Origin: an uncultured Eubacteriales bacterium
GTDB lineage: Bacteria > Bacillota > Clostridia > Oscillospirales > Oscillospiraceae
NCBI GenBank assembly: GCA_900545925.1
Contig: URAZ01000012.1
Location: 17,829-81,828, forward strand
Direction: 5' to 3'
Length of the DNA: 64,000 bases
Part shown: positions 53,801-62,255 of the stretch, piece after piece
Layout: each line of letters opens with the position of its first letter
How positions within the stretch are numbered: position 1 is the first letter of the stretch
Translations under genes and position numbers: made by a program
The notes under the pieces: generated by a model
Told to the model about the DNA's origin: nothing
The model's database searches: none
Seen by the model: only the letters and a program-made list of their open reading frames with translations

Positions 53801-56800
53801 CAGCGAAATGACTGTTACAAGCTGCTACAACACCGGCAAGATCTCCGGCACGGCCTCCGGCGGCATCGCGGGCGAGGTCAAGGGCAATGTGAACTGGAGC
53901 GGCACTGTGCAGGGGAAGATCACCATCTCCAGCTGCTACTCCACCGGCGAAGCAGGCAGCGCCGTATTCGGCACGGTTGACACTACTTCCTCCGAGATCT
54001 CCAAGTGCTATTATCTGAACACGCTGAACGCGGACGCGAACGCCGAAGCGCTGAACGAAGCTGACCTCAAGGACGCCGACCTGTCCGACGCGTTCGGCCC
54101 GGTCTGCGGCGGCTATCCCGCGCTCAGATGGCAGAGCGATGTGACCTTCCACGAGGCGAACGGCGAGGGCACGGTTGTTGCCGCACTGTGCACGGTGAAA
54201 GGCTACACCCGCTATACCTGCAAAAACTGCGGTGCAAGCTACCGCACAGAGTATACCGCACCGCTCGGACATGATTTCTGCAAAGATACGGAGGGCTGCA
54301 CTGACTGCGTCCTGACGCCTCCTTCCTGCACGCAGCCGGGCAAGATCGTCCGTACCTGCCGCAGAGACGGCTGCTCAGAAACGAAGGAAGACATCGTTCC
54401 CGCCAATGGCCATACGCCCAAGGACGGCACCGAGCAGGTCTTCACCGGCTATAAGACCTACGTCTGCGCCGTCTGCGGCGAAACCTACACGGTCTGGGAC
54501 GACGACCGCCTCGGCCACGTCTCCTACCCCGAGCAGACTGTCACCTCTATCAGCGTTTCCGACAACGGAAATTACCCCTGGGTCTACAATGCCGATCTGG
54601 ACCGCTTTGAGAGCAGCAACCAGGAGCAGGACAAGACAAGTTCCACGACCTCGTTCGCCTTTACGCTGAGCGCCCCCACTGTTCTGCGCTTCGGCTACGG
54701 CGTTTCCTCGGAAAACGGCTATGACAAACTGACCATCACGCTCGCAGCCGACGGCGGCAGCACGGAAACGCTGGCTGACGCTGTCAGCGGCGAGAAGAGC
54801 GGCAGCATCAAGAAGCAGCTTGCAGCAGGCAGCTACACACTGACGCTGTCCTATGTGAAGGACGACGCCTCCAAGGGCGGCTCCGACACGGCGTATGTCA
54901 GCGTTCTGACGCTGGCCGGTATGACCCGCGTGATCGTGGAGAACACCACGTTCCCGAAGGCGGAAGGCGCTGCGTGGGAAGGCACGCTGGCCGACACCTG
55001 GATCGAGCTGACCGACGAATCGACCATGATGGGCTGCGTTGTGGAAGCACTGGATGGCCACACCGTCGTCGGCGCGGAAAGCAACTACATCTCCTCCATT
55101 GACGACCTCAAGGAGCAGCAGGGCGGCTCGATGTCCGGCTGGATGGGCACGCTCAACGACTGGTTCACAAACTTTGGCTTTGGTGAATTTACCGTTGCAA
55201 AGGGCACGCTCTGCGCGGGCGACGAGATCCGCATCATGTACACCCGTACCGTTGAGGATCTTGGCGGCAGCTGGAACAATTCCGACACCCGCCTCAAAGC
55301 GCTCACGTTCAGCGCAGGTAAGCTGGCACCCAAGTTCAGCGGCGACACCTTCACCTACACCCTGACTGTGCCGGAAGGCACGACCTCGCTGCTCGTCACA
55401 CCGACGGCGGCAAACAAGAACTACCAGGTCCGCGCCTATCTCGGCACGCAGGCTACGGGCCGCGAATATTCCCGCACGTCCCTGATCCCCATTGAAAACG
55501 GCAGCGTCATCACCGTCGTCTGTGCAGACGACAGCTGGCCCACCATGAATGAAACGAGCGACGGCAAGCGCACTTACACCATCAACGTGGTGTTCGGCAC
55601 AGCTCAGTCCTCTGACGCAGGCGTCACATCTGTCAAGGTTGCAGGCGTTTCTGCAGCAGCCGGTACGGCTGAAAACAGCTTCTCCGTAACGCTTCCGGCA
55701 GGCACGGAGGTCACGGCAGACAGCTTCGAGATCACACTTTCCGACAGCAAGGCCACGCTTACCGGCCCGGCCAAGGGTGAGGACGGCGTCTGGACGTTTA
55801 CTGTGACCGCTGAGGACGGCACTGCCGTGACCTACTCCGTCACGGTCACGGTGAAAGAGGCCAAGACAATCCACGCGACCATTTCCATGCAGGCAGAAAA
55901 TATGTTTATCATGGTTCCGACCCGCGTGGAAGTCTCCAGCGATCTCGCCGAACGCTATGGCTACGCTGATGATGTCACAGACGGCGTTTCCGCGCTGGAC
56001 GTGCTCGTCAAGTACCACGAGCTCACCTTCGGTGAGGACTTCACGAAGGACAGCAAGAGCGATTATCTCGTCGTCAGCAACGGCACGATCACCACGGTCA
56101 ACGGAGAAAAAACCTCCGCGTTCAGTTTCGCGGTCAACGGCGAGTTCCCCTGCGACAAGAACGGCGAATACAACACGCAGTACGGCTACACCGGCTACAC
56201 CATCAGCCAGGCGCCCATTGCAGAAGACAGCACTGTTGAGTTCTTCTTCTATCAGGACACCAGCATGTACATGGACTATTATACCTGGTTCACGGATGCG
56301 GATGGAAACCGGCTCAACACGCTTACAGTTCAGGCCGGAACGGACTTCACGCTCGGCATGGATGGCTATATGTACGCCTACGGCGGCAGCCTGAAGCCGG
56401 AAGACCGTGAGACGCACGGTGCAGCGCTTGATCCCGAAGATCTGCAGATCTGCACAGTCGGCGAAGATGGAACGCTCACGCCGGTCGAGGGCAAAACAAT
56501 CGGTGAAGACGGTCAGGTCACGCTCTCGTTCGCAGCAGCAGGCAGCTATGTTCTGTCCGCAATCGGCGACGAGTACACCGATATTGTCTCCCCGTGGCTC
56601 CCCGTCACGGTCACAGCAGCGCCGAAGTCCAATGACGCGGGCGTCAGAAGCGTTACTGTCGCGGACATCGAAGCAGCAGCAGGCGAAAACAACACCTACA
56701 CTGTCACCGTTCCCTATGGCACAGACGTTACGGCGGACAGCTTCGTGATCGTCACGAGCGACTCCGGCGCGACCGTCGGCGCTCTGACGCATGACGGAAA

Positions 56801-57746
56801 CGTCTGGTCCTTCACCGTTACCGCTGAGGACGGCGTGACCTCCAGGACCTACACCGTCACCGTTTCGTTCACTGAAGCGCCGAAGTCCAACGACGCAGGT
56901 GTCAGAAGCATCACCGTTGCAGGCGTTAAGGCTAAGACCAGTGTGAATAACGAGTACACCGTCACCGTTCCCTACGGCACGAACGTCACAGCCAGCAGCT
57001 TCGTAATCATCACGAACCATGCTCGCGCAACTGTCGGCGCTCTGACACACATCAAAAACGTCTGGTACTTTACTGTCACAGCTGAAGACGGCGTGACCAC
57101 CGCATCCTACACCGTTACGGTCACGACCGCCGCGCTTCCGACACCGATCAAGCCGGCTGTTGACAACACCAAGCCCGCTTCGGACTCCAAGCCCAAGCTT
57201 CCGTTCACCGATGTCTCCACGTCCGATTGGTTCTACAGCGACGTCATGTTCGTCTACGAGAACGGCCTGTTCTCCGGCACGGACAGCAGAAGTTTCAGCC
57301 CGAACGCATCTATGACGCGCGCAATGCTCGTCACGGTTCTCTACCGCCTCGAGGGTGAACCCGCCGGCACCGGCAGCAGCAGCTTCTCCGATGTGTGTTC
57401 CGGTTCGTATTATGAAAAGGCCGTCGCATGGGCAACCGCCAACGGCATCGTCACCGGCACGGGCAGCACATCCTTCTCCCCCGATGCAAAGGTCACGCGT
57501 GAACAGCTTGCCGCGATCCTGTACCGCTATGCGCAGTACAAGAAGCTGGGCACCGATGCAGGCGCGAAACTGGATAGCTTCTCCGACGCAGGCAATGTTT
57601 CCGGCTATGCCAGCGAGGCGCTCAGCTGGGCTGTCTCGGAGGGTCTGATCAACGGCGCTTCCGGCAGACTCATGCCGAAGGGCGACGCAACCAGAGCACA
57701 GGTCGCCGCGATTCTCCACCGGTTTGTGGAAAACGTGATGGACTGA
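50871..57746 (+). CDS. Giant SLH-anchored surface protein with GLUG, DUF4430 and cadherin-like domains (2291 aa)
   Basis: ATG 50871 follows CTGGAGG. Order by rough residue: signal peptide 1-27; beta-rich N-terminal region to about 870; GLUG repeats 880-1020 (GGLVGYTY, GGIIGGTV, GGIIGGTS); CxxC pairs (CKNCG, CRRDGC, CAVCG) 1113-1210; a first DUF4430-like unit about 1390-1457 (GSMSGWMGTLNDWF); a cadherin-like sandwich 1470-1573; three Ala/Thr/Val-rich repeats of about 82 residues (1580, 1919, 2003); a second DUF4430-like unit 1667-1800; three SLH domains 2107-2290. SLH domains bind wall polysaccharide. DUF4430 resembles the C-terminal domain of transcobalamin, so ligand capture for the downstream ECF importer is likely. 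Corrinoid as ligand is inference. Confidence 0.9.
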   Translation: MKKRILSLLLVFVMLLSLLPAGVLAAEGDVSVTLSGMHDAQVKSLKLYTYMDGVKGADDLLAAKEAADGAYTIDLAPGAYWADGYDANGDCNGGVSINVSSENNNFKLQRMYQISVSPSKWVKDTDYTLSLRVTDASGAERKAAFGYTVNGKGQSWESTYMSCLFVVGDTVSVTATPNAETHPNYNPATASKTPTMNDSLSLTCKEFVTVTVTAPKGSTIDAGTLAKYYVFSFLEPFARSVEDGTATFHLDKNTDYFYRVRHPQGATYWNYVRLSADAAYTVTEEDLGLSGDFNKDTIYHFENNIYDRAGIYLNINTKGYKNMAVGETFELNSFRNWFAIESFMNAKVALPEMHYQVIDVNGNASDVVTITPNALNSNVAVMEAKHEGTAIVLVTYDAMTHMAGQTSTASHRFSAIWPELTGVFVVNVGADGSAIQTNMNLDRMDAVIEKDEARQLDAEHDILFYTGTEGASYSFKPEAGCTVSVLRPTVTAASMTYSGGFTNTGVTTAEDGTVTVSNLITGRNIIKVTKGGLSTYQVVTARGVSYKFVNAEGTELTQEELAAIKPGDSVTIQFSNLISPKEKLSGAYNFNFSLYMQGPDGTFFKSDPGGNFGVYDFSGNSERQKLTVTIPKFWAEETYTLSGAIKQAGWPGVPTHRGITYAVGTNPGFDAPKTAGILSRLPEITIPVVKLDFLTGKLIFQDQNGTSIDRKDLTVTLKDSAGNGIAVAEDGTFKAYAEEYFYTVSGAGVEYATGSVTMKEEDPNEFTITLQATAAGAWDGKTQTEPQTDENGVYQISTGAELAWFVAKSKDADVTGVLTANINLGKYAWLNISSSKKVTLDGASFEITGLNATTGLFAQTGSNSYFHDLTIRGAVSGKGNAGAIAGYASGSAPKFESCFNYAVITSTGNNVGGLVGYTYQNAVIENCANFGAVTGGSSVGGIIGGTVGNDSTITGCYNTAEISATGSKAGGIIGGTSSEMTVTSCYNTGKISGTASGGIAGEVKGNVNWSGTVQGKITISSCYSTGEAGSAVFGTVDTTSSEISKCYYLNTLNADANAEALNEADLKDADLSDAFGPVCGGYPALRWQSDVTFHEANGEGTVVAALCTVKGYTRYTCKNCGASYRTEYTAPLGHDFCKDTEGCTDCVLTPPSCTQPGKIVRTCRRDGCSETKEDIVPANGHTPKDGTEQVFTGYKTYVCAVCGETYTVWDDDRLGHVSYPEQTVTSISVSDNGNYPWVYNADLDRFESSNQEQDKTSSTTSFAFTLSAPTVLRFGYGVSSENGYDKLTITLAADGGSTETLADAVSGEKSGSIKKQLAAGSYTLTLSYVKDDASKGGSDTAYVSVLTLAGMTRVIVENTTFPKAEGAAWEGTLADTWIELTDESTMMGCVVEALDGHTVVGAESNYISSIDDLKEQQGGSMSGWMGTLNDWFTNFGFGEFTVAKGTLCAGDEIRIMYTRTVEDLGGSWNNSDTRLKALTFSAGKLAPKFSGDTFTYTLTVPEGTTSLLVTPTAANKNYQVRAYLGTQATGREYSRTSLIPIENGSVITVVCADDSWPTMNETSDGKRTYTINVVFGTAQSSDAGVTSVKVAGVSAAAGTAENSFSVTLPAGTEVTADSFEITLSDSKATLTGPAKGEDGVWTFTVTAEDGTAVTYSVTVTVKEAKTIHATISMQAENMFIMVPTRVEVSSDLAERYGYADDVTDGVSALDVLVKYHELTFGEDFTKDSKSDYLVVSNGTITTVNGEKTSAFSFAVNGEFPCDKNGEYNTQYGYTGYTISQAPIAEDSTVEFFFYQDTSMYMDYYTWFTDADGNRLNTLTVQAGTDFTLGMDGYMYAYGGSLKPEDRETHGAALDPEDLQICTVGEDGTLTPVEGKTIGEDGQVTLSFAAAGSYVLSAIGDEYTDIVSPWLPVTVTAAPKSNDAGVRSVTVADIEAAAGENNTYTVTVPYGTDVTADSFVIVTSDSGATVGALTHDGNVWSFTVTAEDGVTSRTYTVTVSFTEAPKSNDAGVRSITVAGVKAKTSVNNEYTVTVPYGTNVTASSFVIITNHARATVGALTHIKNVWYFTVTAEDGVTTASYTVTVTTAALPTPIKPAVDNTKPASDSKPKLPFTDVSTSDWFYSDVMFVYENGLFSGTDSRSFSPNASMTRAMLVTVLYRLEGEPAGTGSSSFSDVCSGSYYEKAVAWATANGIVTGTGSTSFSPDAKVTREQLAAILYRYAQYKKLGTDAGAKLDSFSDAGNVSGYASEALSWAVSEGLINGASGRLMPKGDATRAQVAAILHRFVENVMD

Positions 57747-57774
57747 TCGCATAACCCCAATTTGCAGTACAGGA

Positions 57775-57853
57775 CTGCCCCCCTTCGGGGGCAGCCCTGC
57801 CTGCTGCATTTTAGGGTGCATCTGAAAACCGGCCGGACGGCCGGCTTTCAGAT
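57775..57853 (+). terminator. Two hairpins between the surface protein and lipoprotein genes
   Basis: CTGCCCCC/GGGGGCAG (57775-57794) precedes GCATTTTAGG. A long near-perfect palindrome ATCTGAAA-CCGGCCG (57820-57853) follows. The first may be a partial terminator that lowers expression of the transport genes; the second has no U run. Confidence 0.55.
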
Positions 57854-57890
57854 ACATCCTAGCAACACAAGACATGCGGAGTTGATTTGA

Positions 57891-58415
57891 ATGATAATCC
57901 GGAAAACGAACAAACAGACAGCCGTTTGGGCGCTGCTTACACTGGTGCTGACAGCCGTACTTCTGACCGGGTGCGAAGCGCCGCAGGCCGGGCCGGCCTA
58001 CAGCTGCACCGTCTCCATTTCCTGCGCTTCCATTCTGGAACATATGGATCTGTGCAGCCCGGATAAGGCAGATCTGGTACCGGAGGATGGCTGGCTGCTG
58101 GAGCCGGTGGAAGTCTCCTTTCAGGCAGGCCAGAGTGCCTTTGACGTTTTGCAGCAGGTCTGCCGGGATAAAAAACTCCATATGGAGTTTTCCGACACAC
58201 CGGTCTATCACTCTGCTTACATAGAAGGCATCGGAAATCTCTACGAATTTGACTGCGGCGCGGAATCCGGCTGGATGTACGCGGTGAACAGCTGGTTTCC
58301 GAATTACGGGTGCAGTCAATATACGCTTCAGGATGGCGACGTGGTCGAATGGGTCTATACCTGTGAACTCGGCGCAGATGTCGGCGGCGGCGCTGCGGCA
58401 GGGGCGGAATCATGA
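57891..58415 (+). CDS. DUF4430 lipoprotein, probable ligand-binding partner of the ECF importer
   Basis: This 174-residue lipoprotein has lipobox LLTGC (Cys28). After a short spacer it is a single DUF4430 domain: FQAGQSAFDVLQQVC, IGNLYEFDCGAESGWMYAVN and YTLQDGDVVEWVYT. The domain resembles the transcobalamin C-terminal domain. Its stop overlaps the EcfT start (ATGA). Anchored to the membrane beside the transporter, it may pass the ligand from the SLH protein to the S component. Confidence 0.88.
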   Translation: MIIRKTNKQTAVWALLTLVLTAVLLTGCEAPQAGPAYSCTVSISCASILEHMDLCSPDKADLVPEDGWLLEPVEVSFQAGQSAFDVLQQVCRDKKLHMEFSDTPVYHSAYIEGIGNLYEFDCGAESGWMYAVNSWFPNYGCSQYTLQDGDVVEWVYTCELGADVGGGAAAGAES

Positions 58416-59308
58416 GAAACCGCGACGCTTTTTCAGGGTATCACCCGACTGTCTGCTTTTTATATTTTACGCTTGTCCTGATGCTGTCCATGTGCCTGAT
58501 GCACCCGGTTTATCTGGCGATCTCGCTGACCGGTGCGCTGGCATATGCCATCTTGCTCAAAGGCAGGAAAGCAGTTCGGTTCGCCGCCATGGGGCTTTTG
58601 CCCATGGCGGCGCTTGCCGCGCTTGTCAATCCGGCTTTCAATCACGAAGGCGCAACGATTTTGACGTATCTTCCCTCCGGAAACCCGCTGACGCTGGAGT
58701 CCATGCTCTACGGTGCGGCCGCTGCCGTGATGCTGGCATCGGTCGTGCTCTGGTTTTCCAGCCTCAACGAGGTCATAACCTCGGATAAATTTGTCTACCT
58801 GTTTGGCCGGATTCTCCCCGCCCTGTCGCTCGTTCTGTCCATGGCGCTGCGCTTTATCCCGAAATTCAAGGCACAGCTGCAAGTCGTATCAGAAGCGCAG
58901 ACATGTATTGGAAGAGACACGAAAACCGGCAGCGTATTACGCCGCGTCGGAAATGCCATTCGGATTTTTTCCATTATGGTCACATGGAGCCTGGAAAACG
59001 CGATTGAAACGGCAGATTCCATGCGTGCGCGCGGCTACGGCCTGCCGGGGCGCACCTCATTTTCGATCTACCGCTTTGACAGCCGTGACAGTTCTGCCCT
59101 TGCATGGCTGGTTTTCTGCGGCGCGTATCTGCTCTCCGGATGGATTGCCGGCGGAACAGCGTTCCGGTACTATCCCACGATCAAAGCCGCCCCGTGGACA
59201 CCCTTGACCATAAGCTTTCTGCTTGTTTATCTCGCACTGGTGCTCACCCCAGTCATTCTCGACCGAAAGGAGGACAGACAATGGAACTCTTCACGCTCAA
59301 CCACTTGA
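58412..59308 (+). CDS. ecfT: ECF transporter transmembrane component EcfT
   Basis: This 298-residue protein has four to six membrane helices and the coupling motif with Ala-Arg-Gly in ETADSMRARGYGLPGR. A first Arg-containing coupling helix lies around VSEAQTCIGRDTKTG. It joins the ATPase to the substrate-binding S component. It overlaps the lipoprotein gene by four bases and the ATPase gene by 28, so a dedicated rather than shared ECF module is likely. Confidence 0.92.
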   Translation: MRNRDAFSGYHPTVCFLYFTLVLMLSMCLMHPVYLAISLTGALAYAILLKGRKAVRFAAMGLLPMAALAALVNPAFNHEGATILTYLPSGNPLTLESMLYGAAAAVMLASVVLWFSSLNEVITSDKFVYLFGRILPALSLVLSMALRFIPKFKAQLQVVSEAQTCIGRDTKTGSVLRRVGNAIRIFSIMVTWSLENAIETADSMRARGYGLPGRTSFSIYRFDSRDSSALAWLVFCGAYLLSGWIAGGTAFRYYPTIKAAPWTPLTISFLLVYLALVLTPVILDRKEDRQWNSSRSTT

Positions 59309-61017
59309 ATTTTGCATACCCGGAGCAGGAAAAGCAGGCCGTTTCCGATCTCACGCTGTCTGTCCATGCCGGGGAATTTCTGGTACTCTGCGGCCCGTCC
59401 GGCTGCGGAAAATCGACGCTTCTGCGGCAGCTGAAGCCTGTGCTTGCCCCGCACGGGCGCAGGAGCGGCGAGATTCTGTTTGAGGGCAGACCCTTGGACA
59501 AGGTATCGCAGCGCGAACAGACAGAGAAAATCGGGTTTGTCCAGCAGAGTCCGGAAAACCAGATCGTAACCGACAAGGTCTGGCACGAACTTGCCTTTGG
59601 ACTGGAGTCTCTCGGCTATGACACACCAACAATTCGCCGCAAAGTGGCAGAAATGGCAAGCTTCTTTGGGATCCAGACGTGGTTTCACCGCTCTGTTACG
59701 GAACTGTCCGGCGGGCAGAAGCAGCTTTTGAATCTTGCATCCGTGATGGTTCTGCAGCCAAAGGTTTTGATTCTCGACGAGCCGACAAGCCAGCTTGACC
59801 CCATTGCAGCTTCCGATTTTCTTGCCACACTCAGCAGACTCAACCGGGAGTTGGGCACAACTGTCATTCTGACGGAGCACCGGCTGGAAGAGGCGTTCAG
59901 TCTCGCCTCGCGCGTGGCCGTGATGGATAAGGGCCAGCTTCTTTGCACCGGTACGCCTGCCGAAGTGGGCGCCGAGTTAAAGGCCAACGGCAGCACTATG
60001 TTTTTGGCAATGCCGGCCGCCATGCGGATTTGGAGCGCCGTGAATTCCGATACAAGCTGCCCCGTTTCCGTCTGCGACGGCCGGAACTGGCTGCTGGATT
60101 ATGCAAAAACACATAAACTGTCCCCCATCCCAGAAGGAAGCAAACATGTGCCGCAGGCGGAAACTGTCGTGTCGGTACAGGGACTCTGGTTCAAATATGA
60201 AAAAGACCTGCCCGATGTGCTCAAAGGCTTGTCCCTAAAACTCCGCAAAGGCGAATTTTTGGCGCTCCTCGGCGGAAACGGCACGGGCAAGACCACCACG
60301 CTCAAGCTGCTGGCAAGCCTGAAAAAGCCGTATCGCGGAGAGTTGACTATCAGCGGCAGTGTTGGACTGCTTCCGCAGAATCCGCAGACGCTGTTTGTAA
60401 AGCCGACCGTGCGCGAGGATTTGCTGGAACTTCTGCCGAAAGCGGAACGCCGGTCTGCGCGTCTGGCGCAGATTGTTTCGCTGTGCGGTCTTGCAGACTT
60501 ACTAGACCAACATCCCTATGATCTCTCCGGCGGAGAGCAGCAGCGCGCAGCGCTGGCAAAGATTCTGCTCCTGAACCCGGATATTCTGCTTCTCGACGAG
60601 CCGACAAAAGGCTTGGACGCAGAGTTCAAGCAGACGTTCGGGCAGATTCTCCGTACGCTCCAAGTGTCCGGCACAGCAATTTTAATGGTTAGCCACGATA
60701 TCGAGTTCTGCGCAAAATATGCTGATCGCTGCGCGTTGTTTTTCGACGGAAGCATCGTTACAGAAGCGGCTCCCCGTACCTTCTTCAGCGGAAACAGCTT
60801 CTACTCGACCGCCGCAAACCGCATCGCGCGGGATGTGCTGCCCGAAGCTGTCACGCCCGAGGACGTGATCGCCGCCTGCGGTGGTACCGTTGAAGCAGAA
60901 CCGGCCTTGCCGGAATGCAAGCATGTTCCGGCAGTACCGGAAAAAGAAACGCAGGCATTAAAAAACTCCCGGTCTGGCGCAAGATTCTTGCCGCCGTGTC
61001 CGGTTTTGCATCGTTAG
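59281..61017 (+). CDS. ECF transporter ATPase, two cassettes fused in one chain
   Basis: This 578-residue protein carries both EcfA and EcfA' cassettes. The first has Walker A GPSGCGKS (38-45), LSGGQ (142-146) and LILDEP (163-168). The second has GGNGTGKT (331-338), LSGGE (415-419) and LLLDEP (436-441). ATG 59281 follows GAAAGGAGG. The last 34 residues (ending PPCPVLHR) run 103 bp into the S-component gene and look unlike a conserved C-terminus. Confidence 0.93.
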   Translation: MELFTLNHLNFAYPEQEKQAVSDLTLSVHAGEFLVLCGPSGCGKSTLLRQLKPVLAPHGRRSGEILFEGRPLDKVSQREQTEKIGFVQQSPENQIVTDKVWHELAFGLESLGYDTPTIRRKVAEMASFFGIQTWFHRSVTELSGGQKQLLNLASVMVLQPKVLILDEPTSQLDPIAASDFLATLSRLNRELGTTVILTEHRLEEAFSLASRVAVMDKGQLLCTGTPAEVGAELKANGSTMFLAMPAAMRIWSAVNSDTSCPVSVCDGRNWLLDYAKTHKLSPIPEGSKHVPQAETVVSVQGLWFKYEKDLPDVLKGLSLKLRKGEFLALLGGNGTGKTTTLKLLASLKKPYRGELTISGSVGLLPQNPQTLFVKPTVREDLLELLPKAERRSARLAQIVSLCGLADLLDQHPYDLSGGEQQRAALAKILLLNPDILLLDEPTKGLDAEFKQTFGQILRTLQVSGTAILMVSHDIEFCAKYADRCALFFDGSIVTEAAPRTFFSGNSFYSTAANRIARDVLPEAVTPEDVIAACGGTVEAEPALPECKHVPAVPEKETQALKNSRSGARFLPPCPVLHR

Positions 61018-61907
61018 CCCTGACCGTTCAGGCCATTGGCGCAACAGACCTCACGAATCTCATTGACGCAGGCGGTTTGACCGCATTCGCAGACAGCCAG
61101 CTGCGCCTGTACGGCATTCTGCTTATCTGCCTGCTTGTGTTTGCGCTGTCTGTCAGCCGCAAAGCAGACTGGCCGGACGCTTTGATACAACCGCCCGCAA
61201 AAAAACGAAAGCTTCGCAAGCGGACAATCATTGCGACGCTGCTTATCCTGCTTTTGATTCCTCTGACGCTGTTTCTTGGCCTGTACTGCTTCGGCGGGCG
61301 AAAGTACTATTTTACGTCGCTGCTGATTCTGCTTGAATGTATGCTGCCGTTTTTCCTGATTTTTGAGGGCAGAAAGCCGCAGGCGCGCGAACTTGTCCTG
61401 ATTGCCGTTCTCGTTGCGCTGAATGTGGCAGGCCGCGCCGCATTTTTCATGCTGCCGGAATTCAAGCCGGTCGTCGCCATGACGATTCTGGCTGGTGTGG
61501 CCTTTGGCGGCGAAACGGGCTTCCTCGTCGGCGCTATGACCATGCTGGTGTCTAATATGCTGTTTTCGCAGGGGCCGTGGACGCCATGGCAGATGTTTGC
61601 CATGGGCGCAATCGGCTGGTTGGCGGGAATTTTGTATCGCAAGGGCGTGCTGCGGCGTTCAAAACTCAGTCTGTGCATCTTCGGCGTGATCGCCTCGACC
61701 GTGATCTACGGCGGCATTATGAATCCAGCGTCGGCCCTCATGTGGGCACAGTCCGTCAACTGGAAGATCATTCTAAGCTATTATATTTCCGGCATCCCGG
61801 TCGATCTGGTGCGTGCAATCGCCACATTCTTCTTCCTCTGGCTCGGCGCAGAACCGATGCTGGAAAAGCTGGACAGAATAAAAACAAAATACGGCTTAGC
61901 GGAGTAG
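60915..61907 (+). CDS. ECF transporter substrate-specific S component
   Basis: This 330-residue membrane protein has an N-terminal extension with about four helices (LPVWRKILAAVSG onward). A core S domain follows from about residue 155: LIAVLVALNVAGRAAFFMLP, AGVAFGGETGFLVGAMTMLVSN and FSQGPWTPWQMFAMGAIGWLAG. I associate the GPWTPWQM type with cobalamin-like or nucleoside-like S components, and the DUF4430 partners support a corrinoid. The first ATG lies inside the ATPase gene; a later start is possible. Ligand unproven. Confidence 0.85.
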   Translation: MQACSGSTGKRNAGIKKLPVWRKILAAVSGFASLALTVQAIGATDLTNLIDAGGLTAFADSQLRLYGILLICLLVFALSVSRKADWPDALIQPPAKKRKLRKRTIIATLLILLLIPLTLFLGLYCFGGRKYYFTSLLILLECMLPFFLIFEGRKPQARELVLIAVLVALNVAGRAAFFMLPEFKPVVAMTILAGVAFGGETGFLVGAMTMLVSNMLFSQGPWTPWQMFAMGAIGWLAGILYRKGVLRRSKLSLCIFGVIASTVIYGGIMNPASALMWAQSVNWKIILSYYISGIPVDLVRAIATFFFLWLGAEPMLEKLDRIKTKYGLAE

Positions 61908-61924
61908 ATTCCGCTAAGCCGTAT
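61880..61924 (-). terminator. Terminator of the DUF1653 gene
   Basis: Perfect 15-bp stem ATACGGCTTAGCGGA (61889-61903 with 61910-61924), followed on the minus strand by TTTGTTTTTATTC. It overlaps the 3' end of the S-component gene. Confidence 0.8.
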
Positions 61925-61934
61925 ACTCGCATTC

Positions 61935-62183
61935 TTAGTGACCGGCGGCGCTTGGAATATCCTGAAGTGCGAAGCGATATTCCTGCTCTGCGTCGGGATA
62001 TTTCTCCCGGTCAACCTTGCTCAAAAACATGGCAAGTGGACGCACCCACAGGCCGCCATCTCCGTAAAGCTTCCGGTAAATTACGCAGGGTTCCCCACTC
62101 TCAGAGTCCTTCGCAAGCGCCTCTACAAGATAGTAATCACCTTTGAAATGACGGTAGACCCGCCCGATCTGAAGCTGCTGCAT
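61935..62183 (-). CDS. DUF1653 family protein
   Basis: This 82-residue protein matches DUF1653: IGRVYRHFKGDYYLVEALAKDSESGEPCVIYRKLYGDGGLWVRP, given here only in outline, with the R-H-F-K-G-x-Y and W-V-R-P cores. The ribosome site AAAGGAG precedes ATG 62183. It is a small soluble fold, often found as a single domain or fused to other enzymes. No function is established. Confidence 0.9.
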   Translation of the reverse strand: MQQLQIGRVYRHFKGDYYLVEALAKDSESGEPCVIYRKLYGDGGLWVRPLAMFLSKVDREKYPDAEQEYRFALQDIPSAAGH

Positions 62184-62211
62184 GCTGCTTCTCTCCTTTC
62201 GCAGTAAATGT

Positions 62212-62255
62212 CCCGCAGGCCGGTTTAACCGGCCTGCGGGCTTTTGGTTTTATTT
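62212..62255 (+). terminator. Strong hairpin with plus-strand U run
   Basis: CCCGCAGGCCGGTT pairs with AACCGGCCTGCGGG (62212-62240), then CTTTTGGTTTTATTTTG. The U run is on the plus strand, so it suits transcripts from the ECF operon that read past the DUF1653 gene, ending next to the 3' end of the symporter gene. Confidence 0.7.

Noticed and set aside
54375..58319. Very long open frame (1314 codons) on the minus strand
   Set aside because: It lies fully antisense to the SLH surface protein and the DUF4430 lipoprotein, has no ribosome site and no recognisable domain; it reflects codon bias of the real gene.
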